Positions 1-5,182 of a stretch of DNA of 5,718 nucleotides are shown in pieces; the stretch's first letter is position 1; each line of letters starts with the position of its first letter. A program made the translations under genes and the position numbers. The stretch lies in the NCBI GenBank assembly GCA_016783285.1, contig JADHWW010000098.1:1-5718 (forward strand), in the 5' to 3' direction. Origin of the DNA: Anaerolineae bacterium (GTDB taxonomy: Bacteria; Chloroflexota; Anaerolineae; B4-G1). The notes beneath the pieces are model-generated. The model saw only the letters and a program-made list of their open reading frames with translations, was not told the origin of the DNA and made no database searches.

Positions 1-49
1 CCGCAAATAATTCATCTATCCATCACAGACCAGGCAACCACCCCTCAAA
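1..49. other. intergenic stretch before the first gene
   Basis: This short leader is visibly richer in A and T than the rest of the window, and an in-frame TAA at 8-10 closes the reading frame ahead of the first gene, so it is probably intergenic. AATAAT at 6-11 differs from a sigma-70 -10 box at one position, but any -35 element would lie outside the window. No convincing Shine-Dalgarno sequence precedes the ATG at 50. Confidence 0.4.
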
Positions 50-661
50 ATGAGAATTGCTGCGGTGCGACGGCGCACGGCGGCCCAGGACCTGTTTGCA
101 GCAGCGGCGCGCAAGTTCCCGGCCAAGACGTTACGAAGCGTATACCTGGCACACCTGATCAACGCGACGCCCATCCTGCAGACGATCACCGGCCAGATGG
201 CCAGGCGCTACGATCCTGGAGATGAGATTCGGAGCACCGACTTCCTGCACCGCATCTACGAGGAGTACGGCCAGCGGGGCGTGGTGACCAACTGCGTGCG
301 CCACTTCCTGCGCACGCTTTCCTGGTTCGGCTGCCTGAAGCGCTTGGCCCCGAATCAGTACCGTTTCGACGCGCGGCTGCCGGTAGCGGAGGAGACGTTC
401 CCGCTGTTGGTCTATTCGTGGTTGCGGGGTGGCCTGGGCAGTCATCAGTTCACGCCGTCCGAGTTTGGGGAGCAGCCTGTCTTTCACTTCCTTGACAAGG
501 CTGGGTTGCCCGATTATTTCCTGAAATTCAGCGGCGTGTTCTGGGTGGTCGAGAAGCGTATGGGCCTGGATCGAATGACTTTGAAGCACACGCGGATCGA
601 ATCTTTGGAAGAGGTACTCCTGAACCATCTGAACTGTCCCCCGCCCTGCCAGGGGATGTGA
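50..661 (+). CDS. uncharacterised 203-residue protein, possibly with a winged-helix-like segment
   Basis: I do not recognise this family. The product is soluble-looking, with a basic N-terminus (RIAAVRRRTA), no signal peptide and no membrane segment. Residues from about 60 to 110 read like a winged-helix fold: a helix around TDFLHRIYEEYG, a second around TNCVRHFLRTLSWFGCL, then a short strand (NQYRFD). That is a structural guess from sequence pattern only. The second half is rich in aromatic residues. The ATG at 50 is the first start after an in-frame stop, but it lacks a Shine-Dalgarno site; GTG at 65 is an alternative. The TPR gene begins 23 bases downstream on the same strand with its own ribosome binding site, so the two are probably co-transcribed and may work together. 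That the gene is real rests on its open frame, codon character and spacing; the function is unknown. Confidence 0.75.
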   Translation: MRIAAVRRRTAAQDLFAAAARKFPAKTLRSVYLAHLINATPILQTITGQMARRYDPGDEIRSTDFLHRIYEEYGQRGVVTNCVRHFLRTLSWFGCLKRLAPNQYRFDARLPVAEETFPLLVYSWLRGGLGSHQFTPSEFGEQPVFHFLDKAGLPDYFLKFSGVFWVVEKRMGLDRMTLKHTRIESLEEVLLNHLNCPPPCQGM

Positions 662-672
662 TAGAAAAGATT

Positions 673-678
673 AGGAGG
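673..678 (+). promoter_or_regulatory. Shine-Dalgarno site that selects the TTG start of the TPR gene
   Basis: AGGAGG is a full match to the anti-Shine-Dalgarno sequence. It lies six bases (CGATGA) before TTG at 685, which is ideal spacing, but only two bases before an ATG at 681 in another frame. The ATG frame closes at 791 after 36 codons, so the TTG is the productive start. Confidence 0.8.
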
Positions 679-684
679 CGATGA

Positions 685-3153
685 TTGAGCAAACGTCAAC
701 GCAAGAAGCAGCGCAAGTCACTGCCCACGCAGAAGTCGCGACACCAGCGCCGGGCGATAGATGGGTTGCAAGTGGTCTTCGAACAGGCTGACGGCCTGAT
801 TGACCGTGGCCGTGCCCAGGCAGCCATTGAACTCCTGGAGCCGCTCTTGACGTCCTACCCGCGCGTGGCTGATCTACATTACTACGTCGGCTACGCACAC
901 GTCAAGGCCGGCGATACCTGGGGTGGGTTGATGGGGTACGAGCAGGCGATGAAACTGAGCCGGGACCCGGATTACTGGCTGCCATTGGCCTCGTTCTATC
1001 TGGAACTCGAGTTGAAAGCGCATGCCCTGCATGCCTTTCGCCAGGTGCTAGAGCGCCAGGCCGATGTCCCAAAGATTGACGACGTGCGCGAGATCGTAGC
1101 CTTGCTGGAGAAGGATATTCTGGAAACCGCGCATGATCTTGGTCTTTCTGAGGCACAAGTCGAAAAGGGCCTTCATTACCTGGAGGACGGTCAGCGCGCA
1201 CTACGCAGGAGCGACTTCCCGGCTTGCATCGCCGCCAACCGGCAGGCCATCAAGTTGCTGTCCGACTGGCCCCCACCTCGCAACAACCTTTCCCTGGCGC
1301 TGTTCTTCGACGGCCAACCGGAAGAAGCCATTGTCACCGCACGCCGGGTGCTAGCGCAAGACCCGGGCAACATCCAGGCGCTGAGCAACGGTATTCGCTT
1401 CCTGGCCTGGACGGGACAAGAGGCTGATGCGCGGGTGTTGTGGGCGCGGTTGAAGGAAATCACGCCGCAGGGGCACAGCGAGCGCCTCAAGATGGCGGAA
1501 GCGGCCGCTATCCTGGACGAGGACGAGAGTGTGTATCGACTATTACGTCCCTTGGGCAAACCGGGCGCGGCGCGGGAGGGGGAGCCCGGATTCTCCCGGC
1601 AGGGCCAGTTGTTCCTGGCCGTCGCCGAAGCCAATACCGGCCGTCGCGCGGCGCGACGCAGGCTGAAGGGGTTGCAGAACAGCATACCATGGGCAGACGA
1701 GTTGCTGGCGGCGCTGGAAGCCGGGCGACCGGGGCCAGGTTGGGCCGAGCGCTTCCCATACTTCCATAGCACCGAACTCATGTCGATGCACGGGATGGGC
1801 AAGTTTGTTGAACTGGTCGGACGACAGGATGACTTGCCCGAACGACGCTTCCGCAGCCAGGTGGCGCGTTTTGTCGCTCGTTTCCCTCAGGTCGTTCTCA
1901 TGGCGGAGAAGATGATCTGGGAGGAGGACCAACCCGATGCTGGCGTCGCTATCCTGGCGACCATTGCCACTCCGGCTGCCCACGCTGCCCTGCGCCGCTT
2001 TGGGTTGAGCCAGGCCGGTGAAGATGAGACACGCATGCGGGCGCTGTTCAGCCTGATGCAGGCAGGCGAGATCGCGCGAGATGAAACGGTGCGTATTTGG
2101 AGCAGAGGAGAGTGGCGGGAGGTACAAGTACGCCAATACGAGGTTTCTGATGAGCCCGAGACGGAGTACAGCCAGGAGGTGGCGAGTCTGTTGAAGCAAG
2201 CCTTGAGTGCTTTTAAGCAGGATGACTACGAAAAGGCCGAGCGACTGTTCCGGCGTATGTTGGAATTGGAACCCCGCGCCAAAGAAGCGTACAACAACCT
2301 GGGCGCGATGCATGCCCGTCGTGGAGAGCACGCGCAGGCCAAAGAGATGTTCCGGACAGCGTTGGAGATAGATCCGACCTACGTGTTTCCGCGCTGCAAC
2401 CTGGCTACGTATCTCCTCGACGAGGGTGACGTCGAAGGGGCAGACGTTATGTTGGAGCCTTTGGTCAAAGCGAGACGCTTTCACCCTCAGGAAATGGCGT
2501 TCTACTCCTATACCCAGGCCCGCATTCTTGTCCAGCGGGAGGAATACGAACTGGCCCGCAAGGCGCTGCAGGCCGCGTTGCAAGTATGGCCTGGCTACGA
2601 GCTGGCCGAGAGCCTGCTTGAACATCTGGACAGGGTCACGCCGCTTCTGACGGGCTTTGAGTCTTTCTTGGAACGGCAGCGCAAGCGCGACCGGGCCGCA
2701 CGCGCCCGCCTGCAGGCCAAACTCTCCACCCCAGAGCCGGCTCTCTCCGAGGCGCTGTCTCTCTACACCAAGAATGCGCTCACCGGGATGGGCCGTGTAG
2801 TTGTGCGGTGGGGTGGGGTGTCGGCATTGCGCAAGGCGGAGTTGGTCGAACAGATCATCGCGGGACTCTGCGACCTGCACAATCTGGAGCGAATAGCCAG
2901 CGATCTGAACGAAGACGAACGCGCTGCGCTGCGCCAGGTGCTGGCGCAAGGTGGTGCTATGCCCTGGCAGGATTTCGACGCTGCCTATGGGAACGACCTG
3001 GAGGAGTCTGCGTACTGGCAATGGCATGTGCCAGAGACGGTCATGGGACGGTTGCGGGCGCGCGGACTGCTGGTAGAGACGACGGTGGATGACACATTGC
3101 TCGTCGCCATACCATCCGAATTGCGCCGGGGACTGCGGGAGATATTGGACTGA
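685..3153 (+). CDS. large TPR protein with SAP-like and winged-helix-like C-terminus
   Basis: This 822-residue protein has no signal peptide or membrane helix and is probably cytoplasmic. Residues 1-26 are strongly basic (SKRQRKKQRK), which would suit nucleic acid or ribosome binding. TPR-like helical pairs follow at about 27-130 and 175-260. The clearest repeats lie at about 498-640, where DYEKAERLFRRMLELEP, AYNNLGAMHARRGEHAQAKE and the next copy fit the TPR consensus. Residues 693-733 end in LRKAELVEQI and resemble a SAP/HeH-like helical module. The last 80 residues (from LNEDERAALRQVL to the end) look like a winged helix. The start is TTG, chosen by a strong Shine-Dalgarno site. TPR scaffolds bind other proteins; the partner is unknown, but the 203-residue product encoded just upstream is the obvious candidate. 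The TPR assignment is secure; the C-terminal modules are inferred by pattern. Confidence 0.92.
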   Translation: MSKRQRKKQRKSLPTQKSRHQRRAIDGLQVVFEQADGLIDRGRAQAAIELLEPLLTSYPRVADLHYYVGYAHVKAGDTWGGLMGYEQAMKLSRDPDYWLPLASFYLELELKAHALHAFRQVLERQADVPKIDDVREIVALLEKDILETAHDLGLSEAQVEKGLHYLEDGQRALRRSDFPACIAANRQAIKLLSDWPPPRNNLSLALFFDGQPEEAIVTARRVLAQDPGNIQALSNGIRFLAWTGQEADARVLWARLKEITPQGHSERLKMAEAAAILDEDESVYRLLRPLGKPGAAREGEPGFSRQGQLFLAVAEANTGRRAARRRLKGLQNSIPWADELLAALEAGRPGPGWAERFPYFHSTELMSMHGMGKFVELVGRQDDLPERRFRSQVARFVARFPQVVLMAEKMIWEEDQPDAGVAILATIATPAAHAALRRFGLSQAGEDETRMRALFSLMQAGEIARDETVRIWSRGEWREVQVRQYEVSDEPETEYSQEVASLLKQALSAFKQDDYEKAERLFRRMLELEPRAKEAYNNLGAMHARRGEHAQAKEMFRTALEIDPTYVFPRCNLATYLLDEGDVEGADVMLEPLVKARRFHPQEMAFYSYTQARILVQREEYELARKALQAALQVWPGYELAESLLEHLDRVTPLLTGFESFLERQRKRDRAARARLQAKLSTPEPALSEALSLYTKNALTGMGRVVVRWGGVSALRKAELVEQIIAGLCDLHNLERIASDLNEDERAALRQVLAQGGAMPWQDFDAAYGNDLEESAYWQWHVPETVMGRLRARGLLVETTVDDTLLVAIPSELRRGLREILD

Positions 3154-3272
3154 TGGATTTGCCCGACTATCTTCCCATCTTCATGCTCAATCCGATGTTG
3201 TGTTGTGGTGGCAAGGGAGGCACGGTCGTAGATCTTGGCCGGGACGGGGTTGTCAAGCGGTGCAGGGGGTAG
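3153..3272 (+). CDS. possible small 39-residue protein coupled to the TPR gene
   Basis: An ATG overlaps the TPR stop as TGATG (the A at 3153 is shared) and opens a 39-codon frame ending in TAG at 3270. The product starts MDLPDYLPIFMLNPM and then has a CC pair and a GGKGG stretch, with a basic tail. Such an overlap is typical of translational coupling by reinitiation. A weak Shine-Dalgarno-like GGGAG sits 11 bases upstream, inside the TPR gene. I recognise no family. The frame is short enough to arise by chance in GC-rich DNA, so this is a candidate only. It happens to be in the same frame as the phosphoesterase downstream, separated from it by the TAG. Confidence 0.3.
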   Translation: MDLPDYLPIFMLNPMLCCGGKGGTVVDLGRDGVVKRCRG

Positions 3273-3283
3273 TTGAGAGGCGA

Positions 3284-3312
3284 TTGTCCAAATCCGGCAA
3301 CTGTGTTAGACT
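3284..3312 (+). promoter_or_regulatory. probable sigma-70 promoter of the phosphoesterase, likely leaderless
   Basis: TTGTCC (3284-3289) and TAGACT (3307-3312) are 17 bases apart, each matching four of six consensus positions. A TG one base before the -10 box makes it an extended -10. Only eight bases separate the -10 box from the ATG at 3321, so transcription should start at or next to the start codon. The absence of a Shine-Dalgarno site before that ATG agrees with a leaderless message. Confidence 0.55.
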
Positions 3313-3320
3313 CCGATCAG

Positions 3321-3917
3321 ATGACTGTCTTCACGGTCGGTCTGCTCTCCGATACCCACATCCCCCACCGGTTGGAGCGGTTGCCCGCACCGGTGCTCGA
3401 CGCACTGGCTGGGGTTGACCTGATCCTGCACGCGGGTGACGTGGACGACCCGGCGGCGCTGGAGCCACTGCGGGCTGTCGCGCCGGTGCATGGGGTGCGG
3501 GGCAACGTCCACTTCCAGGAGTTCTCCGACGGCGGCGCGGTGCTGCCGGCTGTGGTCGAACTGCGGCTGGCCGGGTTTCACGTCGTGCTCACTCACGGTC
3601 ACCGGTTTGGCCTGCTGGGTTTCTGCCGCAATGTCGTGGACGTATTCGCTCTGCGGTTGGGGCTGCTGGCCAAAGGTGATTTCAACCGGCGCACTGGTCG
3701 TCGCCTGGCGCGGCTCTATTCCGAGGCGGATGTCATCGTCTTCGGCCACTCCCACCAGGCGCACGTCGAGCGGGTGGGGCGCGCATTGCTGGTCAACCCC
3801 GGCGCGGTCTGTCCCACGTGGGGGGAACGGCAGACGGTGGCGCGGCTGCGATTGGGCGTGGGGAAGCCGGAGGTGGAGATCGTGCCGCTGTTGACAGGAT
3901 CTCGCTCACAACTATAA
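3321..3917 (+). CDS. YfcE/MJ0936-type metallophosphoesterase
   Basis: The 198-residue product is a calcineurin-like metallophosphoesterase of the small YfcE/MJ0936 group, cytoplasmic enzymes that hydrolyse phosphodiesters with a two-metal centre. The metal-binding motifs appear in order: SDTH (D11, H13), HAGDVDD (D40), RGNVH (N62), LTHGH (H92, H94) and FGHSH (H143, H145), followed by VNPGA. The GN motif reads GNVH where the family usually has an acidic residue at the last position, so catalysis or substrate may differ. A longer-than-usual helical stretch separates HGH from GHSH (about residues 97-135). The TTG at 3273 would add 16 residues unlike the family, so I chose the ATG at 3321, where the canonical first strand (TVGLLSDTH) begins. 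The physiological substrate cannot be read from sequence. The stop codon sits inside a TATAAT box. Confidence 0.93.
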   Translation: MTVFTVGLLSDTHIPHRLERLPAPVLDALAGVDLILHAGDVDDPAALEPLRAVAPVHGVRGNVHFQEFSDGGAVLPAVVELRLAGFHVVLTHGHRFGLLGFCRNVVDVFALRLGLLAKGDFNRRTGRRLARLYSEADVIVFGHSHQAHVERVGRALLVNPGAVCPTWGERQTVARLRLGVGKPEVEIVPLLTGSRSQL

Positions 3918-3918
3918 T
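3891..3918 (+). promoter_or_regulatory. perfect consensus sigma-70 promoter
   Basis: TTGACA (3891-3896) and TATAAT (3913-3918) both match the consensus exactly and are 16 bases apart. The -35 box lies in the last codons of the phosphoesterase, and the TAA stop of that gene is part of the -10 box. Transcription would start near 3925 and run into the GNAT remnant, which has no start codon. It was probably the promoter of an intact gene whose 5' end has been lost, or it now drives a non-coding transcript. Confidence 0.65.
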
Positions 3919-4148
3919 CCATCACGTTTCACGACGGCGATGATCTGATCGGGTACGTTGAGCTTGACGGGATTATATGGCCGCACAGCGTTTGTGGATT
4001 TAGCGTCGCCATTGGAGATCGCGCCAACTGGGGAAAGGGCTACGGCTACGAGGCGGCGCGACTCGCGCTCGCTTTCGCCTTTGACGAACTCAACCTGCAC
4101 CGCGTGACCGCGACGGTCTTCAGCAACAACGAGCGCTCCATAGCGCTG
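3918..4148 (+). pseudogene. GNAT acetyltransferase remnant (RimJ/RimL-like)
   Basis: Reading from the codon after the phosphoesterase stop, in the same frame, gives a clear internal piece of a GNAT N-acetyltransferase: LIGYVEL, then GFSVAIGDRANWGKGYGYEA, then FAFDELNLHRVTATVFSNNE and RSIAL. The acetyl-CoA binding loop of the family is recognisable in WGKGYGYEA. The first 50-60 residues of the family are missing, and there is no ATG, GTG or TTG before the core. After SIAL the frame no longer resembles the expected (Y)-E-x-x-GF continuation and enters sequence that belongs to the convergent membrane-protein gene. Both ends are therefore lost. A working protein is very unlikely. The promoter directly in front fits the idea that a once-intact gene stood here. 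Confidence 0.8.
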
Positions 4149-4828
4149 GTCGTAGTGGCTACTTCAGTCGCCTCTTCCGCTTCAAGAACGACTGAAGACG
4201 TTAGCGCAGGCCATACGGCGCAGATCAGGAGCAGCGCGAAGCCGGCTGCGCAGGTGATCAGGCCCCAACCCAGGCCGAGAGGTGCATTGTACAGCGACAC
4301 GACGAGGGGGCAGAGAAGGGCGAATTGCCACAGCGCAGGGGCAGCGCCGGCAAGCGGTAGGAACGCGACCAGGATGGACCGAGGGCGCCGGGATAGCCGG
4401 CGGGTCAGCGGGGTCAGCAGCGCGAGCACCGTTCCCCCAACGGCGAGGGCCAGTTGTCGTGCGTACTGGGGGTCGCGTAGGAATTGGTAGGGAGGCAGGG
4501 CGACGAGGGCCAGCAAGGCGGCGGCGAGCGTCAGGAAGAGGCGGTTGGGTAGTTGGTTGGCTGGCTTGTTGGCCAGGAGGCCGAGCAGGATGGCGGCGGC
4601 GAGCAGGGGGGTGAAGAACAGTTCGCGGATTATGGGTACTACACCGCCCTGCACCTGGGGGAAGAACTTGGCGAACTCCGCCAGTTCACAGCCGGTCACA
4701 GTGAGGGCACTGGTCGGGTGGGGCACCCAGGGGCCGAAATAGCCCGTGATCACGAGAACGAGGCCAAGAAAGCAGATTGCGGATTGCGGATTGCGGATTG
4801 CGGATTGTGGGTTACGAGTTGCGCACAT
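4046..4828 (-). CDS. uncharacterised six-helix membrane protein with altered ends
   Basis: The open frame gives 260 residues. Hydrophobic segments at about 18-36, 70-86, 97-113, 126-141, 151-173 and 184-206 predict an integral membrane protein with about six helices. I recognise no family. Both ends look altered. Residues 6-18 (NPQSAIRNPQSAI) are translated from a 7-bp tandem repeat directly before the first helix. Residues after about 206 are hydrophilic and low in complexity: they read first through the hairpin at 4162-4197 and then antisense through the GNAT remnant, so the native stop has probably been lost and the ancestral protein ended near position 4200. The ATG lies three bases after the stop of the preceding gene, with GGGAAG eight bases upstream, which indicates an operon with that gene. 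The glycosyltransferase further upstream suggests, but does not prove, a role at the cell envelope. Confidence 0.72.
   Translation of the reverse strand: MCATRNPQSAIRNPQSAICFLGLVLVITGYFGPWVPHPTSALTVTGCELAEFAKFFPQVQGGVVPIIRELFFTPLLAAAILLGLLANKPANQLPNRLFLTLAAALLALVALPPYQFLRDPQYARQLALAVGGTVLALLTPLTRRLSRRPRSILVAFLPLAGAAPALWQFALLCPLVVSLYNAPLGLGWGLITCAAGFALLLICAVWPALTSSVVLEAEEATEVATTTSAMERSLLLKTVAVTRCRLSSSKAKASASRAAS
4162..4197. terminator. long hairpin between convergent genes, possible bidirectional terminator
   Basis: CTTCAGTCG (4162-4170) and CGACTGAAG (4189-4197) are perfect inverted repeats. Inside them TCTT (4173-4176) pairs with AAGA (4184-4187), giving a stem of about 13 pairs with a small bulge and a seven-base loop. 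It lies exactly where the GNAT remnant and the membrane-protein gene meet. Neither strand shows a T tract behind it, so it is not a textbook intrinsic terminator. It could equally be the relic of an inserted element. Confidence 0.4.
4776..4810. repeat. five tandem copies of a 7-bp repeat
   Basis: Four exact copies of ATTGCGG and a fifth with one change (ATTGTGG) run head to tail. Because 21 bases make three units, the minus-strand translation repeats NPQSAIR. The array lies at the N-terminus of the membrane-protein gene, just before its first hydrophobic helix. From memory, the same heptamer translated as NPQSAI turns up in many unrelated proteins of large environmental bacterial genomes, which suggests a dispersed repeat rather than a protein motif. 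Confidence 0.9.
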
Positions 4829-4831
4829 AGA

Positions 4832-5182
4832 TCATTCTTCCCAATCGGGCCGCAGGTCGGAGATGTACTTGAAGACCTCGGGCGCCTCCTCGAAGACGTC
4901 CACCAGGTTCCAGGGCTGTTCGGCGAAGAGAGGTGCCAGGGGCACCTTGGACGGTGGCCTGATCCTGGGGGGAGTGGGGGGGGCGGGGCGGCGCGGTCGC
5001 TGCCTGCGGACACGCTCGTGCAGGATGCGTCCATCGTGCGAGAGAAAACCCGCGTACTCCCCGTCGCGGGTGTAGATGTCTCTGCCTTCGAGCCAGCCGA
5101 TCCAGTCACCACGGGTGTCGTAAAGATGGCCCTCGCGGATCAGGGCGACCCATTCGCCGTTCGTGGAGTAGATAGGTTTCAT
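4832..5182 (-). CDS. small beta-flower repeat protein with proline/arginine linker
   Basis: The 116-residue product has three exact 16-residue repeats at its N-terminus: IY at 4-5, LY at 20-21 and IY at 36-37; glycine at 9, 25 and 41; and WVALI, WIGWL and YAGFL closing each unit, with a shorter fourth turn at 49-57. This pattern fits what I know as the 4-fold beta flower domain, whose function is not established. Residues 58-83 are a proline- and arginine-rich linker. Residues 84-116 form an acidic, tryptophan-containing tail ([19 protein letters not shown]) that may be helical. There is no signal peptide, so a cytoplasmic location is likely. The start overlaps the glycosyltransferase stop as ATGA and has GGAGG (5194-5198) 11 bases upstream, which indicates translational coupling. 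The linker is encoded by long C tracts prone to slippage. The fold is a confident pattern match; the role is unknown. Confidence 0.85.
   Translation of the reverse strand: MKPIYSTNGEWVALIREGHLYDTRGDWIGWLEGRDIYTRDGEYAGFLSHDGRILHERVRRQRPRRPAPPTPPRIRPPSKVPLAPLFAEQPWNLVDVFEEAPEVFKYISDLRPDWEE
4967..4988 (+). repeat. G-rich tract with G-quadruplex potential
   Basis: Runs of six, eight and four G residues are separated by AGT and C. The eight-G run can be divided, so four G tracts with short loops are available for a quadruplex on the plus strand. On the coding (minus) strand this is a C6 and C8 sequence encoding the proline-rich linker of the beta-flower protein. Confidence 0.6.

Noticed and set aside
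131..628. A 165-codon minus-strand frame opposite the first gene
   Set aside because: It is an antisense shadow with no ribosome binding context; the plus-strand frame is longer and is linked by position to the TPR gene.
1543..3027. A 494-codon open frame on the minus strand opposite the TPR gene
   Set aside because: It lies wholly inside a well-supported TPR gene, lacks recognisable motifs, and long antisense frames are common in GC-rich coding DNA.
3198..3230. GGKGG stretch of the small frame as a Walker/ParA-type P-loop
   Set aside because: The peptide is only 39 residues long and lacks the GKT/S and the rest of an ATPase fold.
3273..3320. TTG at 3273 as start of the phosphoesterase
   Set aside because: The 16 added residues do not resemble the family, whose first strand begins right after the ATG at 3321, and the promoter overlaps this interval.
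4104..4490. A plus-strand frame starting at GTG 4104 and continuing past the GNAT core
   Set aside because: Its first 15 codons are the end of the GNAT remnant, and the rest is antisense to the membrane-protein gene with no similarity to the GNAT C-terminus.
4931..4947. Seven-pair hairpin AGGTGCC-AGG-GGCACCT
   Set aside because: It lies inside the beta-flower coding region with no T tract and no gene boundary nearby, so it is probably incidental.
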